Source of the DNA: Vicugna pacos
Taxonomy: Eukaryota; Chordata; Mammalia; Artiodactyla; Camelidae
DNA: 64,000 nt
Direction of reading: 5' to 3'
Assembly: GCF_048564905.1 (NCBI RefSeq)
Contig: NC_132996.1
Location: 7,502,001-7,566,000 of the forward strand
A program made the position numbers and the translations under genes. Positions 47,111-58,430 of this stretch are shown here, in pieces. Below the pieces are notes generated by a model. That model saw only the letters and a program-made list of their open reading frames with translations. It did not search any database and had not been told where the DNA came from. Numbering within the stretch: position 1 is the stretch's first letter; each line of letters opens with the position of its first letter.

Positions 47111-48059
47111 GAGTTGACTGCAGCTGCTGAAAAGCATGCCGTGAATCCTTTCTCTTTATTTATGTCTATGTTTCGTAGTTTTCCACTCACAGACTACCCT
47201 GATGCTCATAATGTTCTTGTCCTAAATTATCTTTACAACTTTACTCTCACTCTTTCCCTTCATGCATCCAATATTTTATGTAACAGAAATGCTTGCTGTT
47301 TTCAAAGTATAATTCATCCCTAACTGATGCTGAGCCTTCACACTGTTGGTCCTTATCTAAAAATACATTCATATCATCCCAGGCATTCTAAAACTGAGTT
47401 TATCAATAAGCTTCATTTCAAATTGCATCTCATCAATAGAAGAAGAAGAGAATGAGGAAGAGGAGGGGAAAACAGCCCCCTTTTCAGTAACTGACCAAAC
47501 CCAGAAAACTTCTGTGATTCCTTCAGCAAGAAATCTTGTCCGCTACTTCTGGATTCCTGTGGTGTTTTATTTCTTATGAGACTCATTACATTCTGTCTTA
47601 CATTACAGTTATTTGTGTATAGCTATTCCAATTATCTTACTGGTCAAAACCATCATCATTAAATCTGAACTCTCTTATGTAGCCCAATCCTACTCCTAAT
47701 TCTTTTTTAGTCTGTCTTTCTTTCTGAGGTCTTTGTAGCTTGTCCTTTGAACTCTCAGGTAATTACAAGCAAACTCATCTTTTGATGTAGCTGTTTTGAG
47801 TCCTCACTCTGTTTGTGGAAAAGAAATCTGGGTTCTCCTCTGTCATAGTCATTTGACTTCCATCAGTCAATAGAAGAGTAGAGCTGTGGCACTGTCTGTC
47901 GATCCATTCTTTTCTTTAAAAAAGCCATTCAAGACCGCACATCATTTGAATCTGTTAGTCTGTCTTTCCTACTACTAGAGTTATTGTCCTGAAAGCAAGC
48001 AAGCAACTAAATCACAAAAGAGCAACAAACAACAAAAATAACAAAAACTTTTTATGCCA

Positions 48060-48540
48060 ATTCTCTGTTGAAAAGACTCTGTTTACCCAATAATGCTTTA
48101 AAAATAAAGTCGGAACCTCATAGCACCACATTCAAAGCCTTTCATAATCTAGACCTTATCTTTCAGATAGTCTTATACTTAGTGTCTCCTTCCCTCACAA
48201 ATCTCACACTGTAGCCAAACAGTGCCTTTCTCCACTTCCCAAACTAACCAAGCCACTTTACAACTACATGATTTTGACCCCCTCTGTAATTCTTTTAACC
48301 TTTCCCTCTATTTAATAAATTACCATTCAGCTTTCAAAATCACACTCAAATTTCAACTCCCTATCTTTGGAAGAATTAATTTTACTCTATTCTTTGTTTT
48401 CATCGTACACAATGCAAGCCATTATTTTCATGCATACCTTGTCTTCTTCTCTATATCCTCACTGCATTGTGGTTTCTAGCAATGAGGAAATAGTGTTTAT
48501 TCTTCTTCATACCTGCAGTGTTTAGACATAAATTGATTAA
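48060..48540 (+). mobile_element. L2 fragment (sense)
   Basis: Order fits an L2 3' half: ATTCAAAGCCTTTCATAATC (caaagccctccatgatc), CTAGACCTTATCTTTCAGAT, ACACTGTAGCCAAACAGTGC, CTTTCAAAATCACACTCAAA and CATCGTACACAATGCAAGCC. Confidence 0.6.
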
Positions 48541-48880
48541 TTTCTGTCTGGTTACATATCACTCTTTGGGTCAGCTTGGATTCCATGGTCCGTAAGTTTC
48601 TCTTATTAAATATTTGATCTCATTTTCCTATTAAAGTTTTGGTCTACTATCTTGGATTGTTTCTGATAAACATTTTATTTACTTTTCACTTGAAGTTTGA
48701 GTGTTTCAGAGCAATCCAAGGAGTTTCATAACATTCTTTCTAGTATTTCTTGTACACATCTCTTCCTGCTTCTTCCCACAGACATAATGTTAATTCAAAC
48801 CTTCACTACCTTGACCTTGATCACTATCATTCTTGTCCCTGGACTGTGCAGTCTTCTCCACCCAATCTATTCTGTATAAC

Positions 48881-49480
48881 TGAAGTGGGAGGAAAGGGGA
48901 CAGGGCACAATCAGTGAAGGAATAACACAGCAATTGAGGACAGGACAAACTGGTTAGAACCAAGATGGTGGAAGACTGGACTTCCAGTAGACCTTGAACC
49001 TCAGGCACACCTGCAGGTGCCATGACAGTTCCCAGGCTGACCATAAAAGGTCAAAAAGCAGGTGGTGGTGGGGTGTTTCCTGGAAATCCTTGTCCCTTTC
49101 CCAAAGTAGTTAGAATAATCCTCCTACTCATTAGCATACGAAATTACCAAACCCACAAGACCTAAGAGCTCCGTACCTCGTGGTCACTCTCTCAGTTGCC
49201 TCCTGAGATGGCCTGCACTGTCTATGGAGTGTGTATCTCCTTTTACTTCAAACTAAACACCCCACAGCTCTCGGCTTCTCTCCTTCTCACCTTTCTGAGA
49301 CGGCCCACATTCTGCCTATGGGGTGTGTATCTCCTAAGCCTTTTTCCATTTTCCCTTCGAGTGAGACAGACCCCACTCTCTGTGAAGTATGTATCTCCCT
49401 AAATAAACTTGCCTTCTATTTACTATGCCTTGCTCTTGCATTGTTTCCTGCGCAAGGCAAGAACCTATTCTCCCACAACA
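48881..49480 (+). mobile_element. Solo ERV1-like LTR, fossil
   Basis: LTR of about 600 bp beginning TGAAGTGGGAGG and ending near CCCACAACA. It has GTTAGAACCAAGATGGTGGA, CATTAGCATACGAAATTACC, and a polyadenylation segment CTAAATAAACTTGCCTTC followed by CTATGCCTTGCTCTTGCATT, the usual R/U5 style of gammaretrovirus-like LTRs. A motif of about 22 bp (tatggagtgtgtatctcc) appears three times. No internal region adjoins. Solo, moderately old, with several small differences between the three repeats. Reads opposite to CNTN5. Confidence 0.75.
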
Positions 49481-49534
49481 CAAGGACTACATTTTTATCT
49501 TTGTAAAATAGTATTATCATCATTTATTTTCCTT

Positions 49535-49880
49535 TCTTAAAAACATCAGTGATTTTCCACTGCCTTATCGGTAAAACTCCAAGTCCTCATTTTGGCATGC
49601 GAAGCCCTAGAAATCCGGTCCATAGCTAAATGTTCAATCTGAGTTACCGTTTGACCATTAAGTCCACTGTTCTGGTTAGGCTGTCTCTGAAACAACACAT
49701 TAATTCATTTGTTACACTGGAGATGTTAACCCATATATACATGCAAATATTCTCCATTAACAAGACTGGGCTAAATTTCCTTTCCTCAAGAATGCCTTCT
49801 AGTACCTCAGTAAACCAGCGTGATGGGTCCAACCTAAAAATCCTTAAAGCGTTCAAGATTATATGCAGATACTTACAATA
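49535..49880 (+). mobile_element. L2-like fragment (sense)
   Basis: GTGATTTTCCACTGCCTTAT, GTAAAACTCCAAGTCCTCAT and TTGGCATGCGAAGCCCTAGA correspond to cagtggctccccattgcc, ataaagtccaaactcctt and agcatggcatacaaggccc of L2-type 3' sequence. The second half is weaker. Confidence 0.55.
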
Positions 49881-50808
49881 AACAAACTATTGGCACTTCT
49901 CAAATTTACTTAGTTACATTTCACTTACTATTTCGTGTTTGCAGGCCTCACTTCTCTGGAATGAGACAGATAACTTGTTGGTGGCTACAGCTGTGTCTTA
50001 CACTTAGTTTGGGGTCGTACAAGAGGTTTGGATCATGGTCCATGTACATGGATAGTCCTTGTCTCCTACAAGCCAAGTGATCTGGGTTGGTTTTTGAGCA
50101 CCAACTATCCACACAGGCATAGAATGACAACTAACCTTCGAATTCTTTCCAGAATTTGTCACTTATCAGGACTGGAAAAATATCATAGAGCTTCCAGAAT
50201 TTTCCCCAAATCCTCACAGGTAATTTCAGATTTCAGTATCATTTAGGAAGAAAAATTGAGTTTACTCATTTTTGATTCTCTATAGATGCATATATGTGTG
50301 TATGACAAAAAAGATACAATATTTAAAAATGGACTGAAGCATTACTATGTTGTAGTACTGTTAATTCTTTGTTTGCTAAAGACATTTATCTTAGGTCTTT
50401 AGCATTGATGAAAGGAGATTCTATCTTAAGCCTGTTAATGATGATGAAAAAAATCACAATTTTTTGAGTTTTCACACCTTGCTTTTCACAAAATAATCTA
50501 TTTGACTCTATAACACACAACAGTCGAACAACATTAATTTGTTATCCTTTTGTGTTAAACATGTTACCCAGTATTAAGCCAAGATAGAGGACCAAAATAA
50601 TGTGGCCACCAATAAGCATAATTATTGACTATAACTATTTACATTAAAAAGTAACAGCAACCAGAAACTGGTATTCAACAGGCTGCAAAAGATACACCTT
50701 TTCTTCCTTTGGAAAAGAAGGGAGTGAGTCAGAGCAGGAGTCCCAGGGGAAACGGGGACGCCTTTGCAAACTGTTCTAGTTCTGTTTGGGCAGGAAGAAG
50801 CGCTTTCA

Positions 50809-51339
50809 GAAGAGAACCACCTCTTTGGTCAGATTTATTCCTAAATATTTTATTTTTTTGGGTGCAGTTTTAAAAGGGATTGTTTCTTTGCTTTCCTTTT
50901 CTGATATTTCATTGATATTGTAAAGAAATGCCACTGATTTCAGTATGTTAATCTTGTATACTCTTACCTTGCTGAATTCTTTTATCAATGAACTTATTTA
51001 CAAAACAGAAACAGACTTACAGACATAGAAAACAAACTTATGGTTACAAGGAGAGGGGGTAGGGGCTGGGAAGGGAAAAACTGGGAGTTCAAGATTTGCA
51101 GGTACTAATATATATAAAATAGAGAAGCAAGTTCATACTGCATAGCACAAGGAACTACATTCAATCCCTTATAGTAACTTATGATGAAAAAGAATATGAA
51201 AACGAATATATGTATGTTCATGTATGACTGAAGCATTATGCTGTGCACCAGAAACTGACACAACATTGTAAACTGACCACATTTCAATTAAAGAAAAAAT
51301 ACGTGTATATATACAAAAAGAAAGAAAGGAAAAGAACCA
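50809..51339 (+). mobile_element. Young L1 insertion with 5' inversion (twin priming)
   Basis: Two joined L1 parts in opposite orientation. 50820-50998 is ORF2 sequence reading on the minus strand: IKEFSKVRVYKINILKSVAF, then ETIPFKTAPKKIKYLGINLT and KEV. 51000-51300 is the 3' UTR reading on the plus strand (GACATAGAAAACAAACTTAT, TGTATGACTGAAGCATTATG, CACCAGAAACTGACACAACA) followed by an A-rich tail. The flanks GAAGAGAACCA (50809-50819) and GAAAAGAACCA (51329-51339) match at 10 of 11. One insertion with an inverted 5' end explains all of this. Confidence 0.9.
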
Positions 51340-51861
51340 GAAGCAGGACTGTACCTATAGCTAAGTGTTCACTACAAACACACTAGCTACACAAATTTTG
51401 ACTTTCTAACGCTGAAAAGTGTTTGGAAATCTGCTTTAAAATAAATTAATAAAGTTACACATGAGTTTATCCCAGCTTGATAAATCTGCTTGTTCCACAG
51501 GCTTTAGTAGGTTTGGAGAAGTAAGCAATTTAATGACAGATGCAATTCTGATCTGTAAGGGCTTGATTTTTACTGCTAATTGTATTTTTTTATATTGCTG
51601 GTAATTGGAGTTGTGAAAGAATTTTGTCGCCTTTTCATAAGATTTCTAAATTTGTAGAGAAAAATTAAAACTGAAAATTACAGTTAGAGGCCCAGTATGA
51701 CATTTCAGGTTATGCACTAGTTACTGTTCAAAAGTATGATACTATAGTAACGAAAATTCTATGCAGTCCTCACATGGCTTTGCTGTATACCTGGCACGTC
51801 TGTAAGTCCTTTAGGAGTATCAGTTCTTCCAGCCCTTTGAATTGATCTAATAATTACACTC

Positions 51862-51990
51862 TTTTTACCTCTGAGGAAGCTACATCAGGAAGGTTGAAAA
51901 ATTGTCCAAAGTCACGGCTATTAAATGCTACAGTCAGGTTTTGAATTCAGGAAGTCTAGCTCCAGAGTCTACGCTCTTTTCCACAATGCT
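51862..51990 (-). mobile_element. MIR fragment
   Basis: TCTGAGGAAGCTACATCAGG, AATTGTCCAAAGTCACGGCT, AGGTTTTGAATTCAGGAAGT and TCTAGCTCCAGAGTCTACGC follow the reverse complement of the MIR 5' half. Confidence 0.7.
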
Positions 51991-52339
51991 CAGTAACGAA
52001 CAAATTATATTCCATGTGTTCCGCCACAAATCAGCGCTTCAGAGACAAGATATTTTTCCAGAGAAAATTGTAATGGTTTGGTTGCTCTTTAACTCACAAA
52101 ATACTACCTAGTTCATAACACGTCATCTAAATAAATTTAGATCACGATCTCCATGACCTGAGAAAATAAATTCTCATTCCTCCCTACTCATGCTTCCTCG
52201 TACAGGCAGAGCCAGCCTCAGACGAGAAATTGAAAAATACATTGTCTTCATATTCCACTTCCTTTTATTTACCTTTCTTCCCTAGTTCCTTTGGGTATGT
52301 TTTCCCCTCTATAATGCCAGGGCAGAATTGGGGCAATTG

Positions 52340-52604
52340 ACAAACTCCTTTGCTTTGTCAACACTGCACTCAAATGTCAACTCCACTCTGCAAATGCTCT
52401 GGATAGCCCCGAGGCATTGTTGCCCGTCCTCTTTGTGCCTCTCACCTGTCATGCCTCTTTATTTTCCTGTTTTGCACATTGTAATATGATCTCTTTGAAC
52501 AGAACCGTCACCTTGTCTATCTTTCCTATTAGACCAGGAGTTCTTTGAAATTCAGAGGGTGTGTTGTTCTGGAATCCTTAGCACCAAGAAACCTGTAAAC
52601 TGTG
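52340..52604 (+). mobile_element. L2 3' end fragment (sense)
   Basis: CACTGCACTCAAATGTCAAC, CTTTATTTTCCTGTTTTGCA, TTAGACCAGGAGTTCTTTGA and AATCCTTAGCACCAAGAAAC, the standard L2 3' UTR order. Confidence 0.7.
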
Positions 52605-52760
52605 CGAGGTTCTCTACATACATGATTATTCTAATCTTTACAACAGTCTCAAGGCTATTGTATGAATCAAGAAACGAAGTAGAAAGGGAAGGTCACATAG
52701 TTAAGGCAGAACTGGGATTACAACATAATTAAGTCTGCTTCAACAGCTCTTTGTCTGACC
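52605..52760 (-). mobile_element. MIR fragment
   Basis: TGTGCGAGGTTCTCTACATA, TCTAATCTTTACAACAGTCT, AAGGTCACATAGTTAAGGCA and GAACTGGGATTACAACATAA fit the reverse complement of MIR. It adjoins an L2 end. Confidence 0.65.
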
Positions 52761-53974
52761 TCATTTTTTAAATGATGCCCCAAATCCCTCCTATTAACCT
52801 TCACATCCTATCCAGCTCTCTTCCCATGGAACCCATACTCCTTTCTTTTTGAGACGTTATCTCAGGAGGATGTTAACGGCAAAATGGTATGACTTAACCA
52901 ACAAATACTAAAGTAAAAAGCCCTGATCTCTGATTCTCTCTGTGGCATCACATATTTTAAAGCATAACGTGTATTCACTTCAATGACTGTTTAATTAGTG
53001 GAATCAGCTTAAGGGGTGTAAGTTTATGCCACAGGGTAGGAATACAATGTAGACACCAGGTCTGCTGCATTTGGCCAGATCTGTCTGAGAATCCATTTCT
53101 GAAGTTAGAGCCTCTGAATTGTTTCTACTGTGTTTTTTTTTATTTATTTATTCTCTGCTTTCACTCACTCCTGAATTTCAGATTTTCTCCAAGCTTCTTA
53201 ATGAGATACCTCTTGTTTAAACAAAACTAAAATCAGAAGGGCCTGTGGCAGTGACCAACTTGTGGTAAGGCAGCTATTTGTGCATATGAATCATTCTCAA
53301 GTTGATGATCTGTAAGATTTATATTACAAGTACTTGATCACCACGATGTCGGGATGACAGCAAACTCTTTCCGTATGTTGGATTTAATTTATTTATTAAA
53401 CCGGTGAGTGATACAAATATTCTTTAGGATCCTGGACTTGGTACATTCTTTCTTTTCTTTCTTTTTATAGTTATATTTTTTAAACACTCTGACATTGTAA
53501 AAGAAAGCCTACCTTTAAAGAAAAAAGTGTGCTATAATATTAAGTAGACCCCACTAATTATTAAGCAAATTAGGCTATGTATTCTCTTGATAGACAGTCT
53601 GACAGATAATTAACACACACTATAGCAGGCAACCTTACATTCTCCATAGATGAGTTCTGTCATTCCCAAAGATGAGCATAACCCCAATTTTACTTAAATG
53701 GGTTACTCCTTACATTCTATCTAATTTTATAAAGTTGATGAATTCTCTCTTTCTTGATGAACTGAGAAAAAACTGCTCGTAACATCTACAGGGATGAAAC
53801 TGGAAAGAAGCAAATATTACTTCTATGATAGGTGAGCTGAGAATCACCTCTAATCACACAAAGCTTTTAAATTTGATTTTAGGGAAGATTTATAAATTAA
53901 TCCAAGACCCCACTTTGGCATTGATATCATAAGAGAGGCATTTTGATACAATGGGAAGAAAACAAAAACAAAAA
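52761..53974. other. Intron DNA, no clear feature
   Basis: AT-rich, with short TTTA runs near 53141 and 53385. No exon or named repeat. Confidence 0.5.
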
Positions 53975-54215
53975 CTCTATGACCTTGGGTGAGTCCCTTA
54001 ACCAGCCAGTAATAAAGCATAACATTTAGCAGTATACTCTTTAGAATCATGCAAACATAGGTTAAGAATATCTGTTACCCACGTGGCAGATTCTTTAACT
54101 GTCAAAGAAAGATAAACTCAAAGGCTGTTTGGTTGTAAAGACTAAATGAGAACATATGTGGAACACCTTCAGCACAGTGTCTGTTGCATAGAAGGAACAT
54201 TAATCATTTTCAAGC
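53975..54215 (+). mobile_element. MIR, near full length
   Basis: CTATGACCTTGGGTGAGTCC then GTTGTAAAGACTAAATGAGA and CAGCACAGTGTCTGTTGCAT match MIR segments tgaccttgggcaagtcac, tgtgaggattaaatgaga and agcacagtgcctggcaca. The middle is diverged. Confidence 0.65.
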
Positions 54216-55013
54216 CTTCCACTTATGCAACTGCTATCTCCCTGCCACAGAACTGAAAGACAAGGGTTATAAAGAAGTGAGATGAATCATTCAGTTTTAC
54301 AACATTCTGGATAATGACAAGATTATACTGGCATAAGTAGATTGGTTCCCAGTATGTCTACTTTGAAGAACGTAACACCCAGAATATATGAGTTTCAGTA
54401 CATTTGTTTAAAAAATCATTCTTGTTATTTTATGGTAAATTTTCAAAATATCTCATTGGGGTGAACTGTGGCAGGAACACTTCTAAATATTACAAATGAG
54501 TTTCCAGAAGAAGTAGTTTTAGAACACTCAGTATCCTAGATGTGATTTTTAGCACTGGATAATAAAAGTGATCACAAAATAAGAATATAATTCAATAAAG
54601 AAAGATATAAATAAGGCTATAAATTCAATAACCTTCGAGGATAAGGGAAACCCTAAAATAGCTACCAAAGAATTACTCAATTTTAGACAAATTAACTGAG
54701 ATAAAATGTGAGAATCAGTTTAGGAGACAAAAAAAAAAGGAAGGAAGGAAATCATTTTAAATGATTCTTAGGGAGGCTTAAGGTTATTTTTAAATACCTT
54801 ATTTGATGCTCAGAGAAAAATGAGGTAGATAATATTAAGATGAGCAGTGCAAGACTAGGAAAGGAGAACTGGCAACCAAAGGAAAGTGGGCATCTTATTA
54901 ATAATAGAAATAAAGTGAAAAGACCTATGACAGCTCAATTATGAGGACACTTCCCCCCAAACAGCATATTAATCTAAATTTCACTAATTACCTTAAAGGT
55001 GATCTAAAACTAT

Positions 55014-55490
55014 TGTGATACAAAAGAACAAATCTGACTCCGTATTAGATCTGCTCCTCTGGAGTTAACTGTCTGTTTCCTGGGCTGTTTCTGCACCTTT
55101 TGTGAAAGAATGCTGCCTAGAGCCTGAAATAGACGGGAGAGCCTGTTCTCAAGGCTCTGACCTTTAAAAAGGTATTAACACTTTTGCATTCACATAAAGA
55201 TAAAAAGTTTCAGAAGAAACAGTAGCATTTGTTTTGCTGGAGGTTTACAGGGACACCATGACCTGACCCACTTGGACAGCTGCAAGAACGAAGGATTCTA
55301 ACACCAAGAAGTTTGCAACAAACACACCTCTTCCCCTTTTTAGTATAAAAGGAGCCTAAATTCTGACTTGGGGAAGATGGTTCACCAGGACATTAGTCTG
55401 CCATCTTCTTGGTCTGCCAGCTGCCTGAATAAAGACGTTATTCCTTGCCCCAGGATCTCGGGGCAGAACGAGTTTGGACATAGCAACACT
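55014..55490 (+). mobile_element. Solo ERV1-like LTR, fossil
   Basis: LTR of about 480 bp beginning TGTGATACAAAAGAACAAAT and ending near GGACATAGCA. It carries a recognisable TATA region (TTTAGTATAAAAGGAGCC), a downstream R-like segment (GGGGAAGATGGTTCACCAGG, CTGCCATCTTCTTGGTCTGC) and the polyadenylation region CTGAATAAAGACGTTATTCC followed by TTGCCCCAGGATCTCGG. No internal retroviral sequence adjoins, so it is a solo LTR. It looks moderately young because all parts are easy to recognise. Reads opposite to CNTN5. Borders are approximate. Confidence 0.78.
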
Positions 55491-55649
55491 ACGAATTAAA
55501 TACATTTTACATTATTCCAGGGGCAATCAACCAATTGCAAAAGTACCATGACTGACAATCACTATAAAGTCACAGTTGCTTACTAAGATAAAATAAAAAG
55601 TCAGACGTTCCCTTAGCTGACTGAACACAAAAATTTCTAGTGATACAGT

Positions 55650-55770
55650 CAAAAACAAATATCTCCAATCTCCACTTTAGGCCTACTGAATCGGAGTGTC
55701 TAAGGGAAAGGCCCAGGAACCCGAATTTTTACCAAGATTCTCCCCAGTATGATTCTGTATTGTTTTTCAT
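55650..55770. mobile_element. MER5A-like hAT MITE fragment
   Basis: GGCCTACTGAATCGGAGTGT, AAAGGCCCAGGAACCCGAAT and TTTTACCAAGATTCTCCCCA match cctactgaatcagaatctct, ggggcccaggaatctgcat and tttaacaagctccccagg of MER5A-type elements. Confidence 0.65.
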
Positions 55771-56785
55771 CCACTTTTTGTTTGGAAATCTTGTCTGGTA
55801 TAAAGAACAACTTAAGAAATATGAAGAGGTCTGTAACATTAAAAAAATGTATATACTAAGCAAGTAAGTAATGTTTAGTGCAGTGGTTTTCAACTGTAAT
55901 TAATATATGAAATATCTGGAAAGTGATATGGAAAATGCAGGTTCCTAAGGTTATAAGATGAGGTCAATTTGCAGGCAGATCTTAAATGACTTCTTTTTTC
56001 CAATCCTCTCTCTGAAGGAACAGCAGGAATAGAATGACCCAGCTAATGGAGTCCAGGCAGTGCGTCTGAAGACACAGGTTCTCCTGAGACCTCCCAGGGA
56101 AAGAACAGGTCTAGGACTTTATTCTTTTTTAAGAAATTTCCTGAAGGATGCAGCCTTCATTCTTAAAGACACTGCACAGCCTGCAAGCTGAGTGTGGCTA
56201 TGGGACAGCCTGATGACTCACTGGACCTGGGAGAAGAAGTACTCTTGTGCCTTAGATGACAGATAATTTGGGTTTAATTATTCCCTGTCGTTTCAGTTGG
56301 GAGAGGGCTACTGGGGTCCTTTGGGGAGGGAAGGGAGCAGAGACAACCCCTGTGCCTCCACAAAGAAGTGGGTACTGATCATTTGTTCACCTTACAACAT
56401 CCCTGACCACTCTAGAAATTTTTATTGGGTAGATCTTGAGTATGGCCCAATATTTCCTTTTTCACAAGCACCCTAGTTTATTCTCATGCATGTGTTTAAA
56501 GATCACACTATTAAATGATGGCTTATTAGATGTACTTTTCTAGATTTCCAAAAGCTGTTGATAATTTTATCATTAATATTATTTTAAATCAAACAAACAA
56601 ACAGCAAATAGAACTAATGTGACGGAATACTGCTTTCTCTGCCTAGTGAAACATCTTAGGTGTGGGAAGCAGCATGGTGCCAAAATAGAACCGTCTTCTA
56701 GGGTGGAGTTGGGGCTGGGATTTGCTGGTTGTTTTATCAATTATTTTAACATGGGAAGTATCTTAATATAAGAACAATAAAATCC

Positions 56786-56940
56786 AAAATTTCAGATGAC
56801 ACTGTGGTCACCTGAGCAGTGAAATGTCAAACTGGCAAATATAATTTGATGACCATATAATAAGGTTGTGGGTGGGCATCAGGAAAGTGGCAGATGGATT
56901 TCAACATGGGCAAACATAAGGAAATGCTTTTAGAATAAAA
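56786..56940 (+). mobile_element. Ancient CR1/L3-type LINE, reverse-transcriptase remnant
   Basis: Frame starting at 56786 reads KISDDTVVT, and in the same frame at 56888 reads WQMDFNMGKHKEML. CR1/L3 reverse transcriptases have KFADDTKLG followed about 34 codons later by W-x-M-x-FN-x-x-KCKVMHLG. The spacing here is 34 codons, as expected, without net frame change, although in-frame stops occur between. The two Asp of the catalytic site (xxDD) remain. CR1/L3 LINEs stopped moving early in mammalian history, so this is one of the oldest identifiable pieces in the window. Confidence 0.65.
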
Positions 56941-57354
56941 TCCAAACTATATTTATTATACAGTAGATTTTGATTCCTGTTTATAGTAACCAACCGTGTG
57001 ATTTTGGGCAAGTCATTCAAACACTTGCAGACAGAGCTAGGAATTAAGAGGGCATCTCAAAAGGGAGAACAGGAAGAAAAGGAATTGAGTCAAAAGATTC
57101 AGGAGCTGATTTTGACAGGAGAATGACTGAAGACAAGTGACGGAATAAACCTTGGCCCAATGCTATTCACCTCAACCTGTATTAAAACTGCAATTTTAGA
57201 CAGAGGAGTTTGAATTTACACAGGAAACAACAGCAGCAAAGTCAAACACTACAGTAATAGAACAGTCCAGAAAAGTAGTTCCTGACTGCTACTACCCACA
57301 CACTTGTGAAATGCAGTGGCAACTGTGCCGTAAATGCTCTGCGGATAGCTAAAT

Positions 57355-57550
57355 TTTACTAGAACCTGCTATGTAACAGGTTTGGTTCTAATTGTTTTGC
57401 ATTTATTTATTCATGTATTTAATCGTGATAATAACCCTGGGACAAGTATCCATGCTGTTCCCTTGTTCAGATGAATAAACTGAAGTACAGACAGGTGGTC
57501 TTTTGTCCAAAGATAAAGTAGGTGGTAAATGAAACCCAACTTTGTGACCA
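57355..57550 (-). mobile_element. MIR fragment
   Basis: GAACCTGCTATGTAACAGGT, TTCATGTATTTAATCGTGAT, AATAACCCTGGGACAAGTAT, CAGATGAATAAACTGAAGTA and TTTTGTCCAAAGATAAAGTA follow the reverse complement of MIR. Confidence 0.65.
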
Positions 57551-57959
57551 ACTTACTTTAAACAAAATTAATCAAGATGGATTCTAGTTTAAATCTCTGT
57601 GATGATGTTACTGGAATGAACTTGCTTTCTGTAGCTTCCTTGATTGTTGGTAAAGGAGATGGTGCTATAGCTAGTTCCCTGGCATTGTCCCTACAGCTCT
57701 CTTGTCTTCCACAAGCCAGAATGTAGCAATGATCTTGAAAGTGAATTTTGGGTAGGAATACACCTTATGTCAATTGTAGACAAAGACAGTTAAAAACCAC
57801 ATATCTGGGCAAGAGGCAAAGAGTGTTTTAGTTAGAAGTGAAAAAAAAAAAAAGGACGGATGAGAATGAAAATGCAGATGTAGAATTCACAGGAATGGCA
57901 AACCTATGGAATATGTATGTGATCATGAGATTAGAAAGATTCTAGTTGATCTAGAAATA

Positions 57960-58430
57960 CCTGTATTAAATGTTTAGGAGAAAGCTGGCCTCACTAACAA
58001 CACAGATATCAGCAGGAGAAGTTAGTTTGTGGAAGATTCAAAATTGAAAACAGAAATAGAAGAGACACTAAAGACAAATTTTGAGAAATACAGATGGGGC
58101 CCAGAATCCTGGAGGAACACCTACATTTAGAACGCTAAGCCTCCTTAAATCCTTTCAGGAAAACTGCCAAGAGAAACAGGCGAAGGCACACATACAGAGG
58201 GATAAGTAAATGCAGTGACTGATTCAGGGGGTAGATTGATGAGTGACGGTGAAAGGTACAGATAAACCTGTTTGGGAGAGTTGATAGAGAGTTGATAAAA
58301 AAAAAGAAGATATTTTCAGGTTTAAACAGAGATGGCTAAGAGGTCAAGAATGATGCAGGCTGAGAAAAAGCTGATGTATTTGATGAACAGATACTTGACT
58401 GATTTTTAGACCTCCCTGTGAGTGAGGTGG
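57960..58430 (-). mobile_element. L2-like fragment
   Basis: GAGTTGATAGAGAGTTGATA, GCTAAGAGGTCAAGAATGAT and CTGAGAAAAAGCTGATGTAT resemble the antisense L2-associated segment ...gctgagaggtcaagtaagatgagg.... Tentative. Confidence 0.4.
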
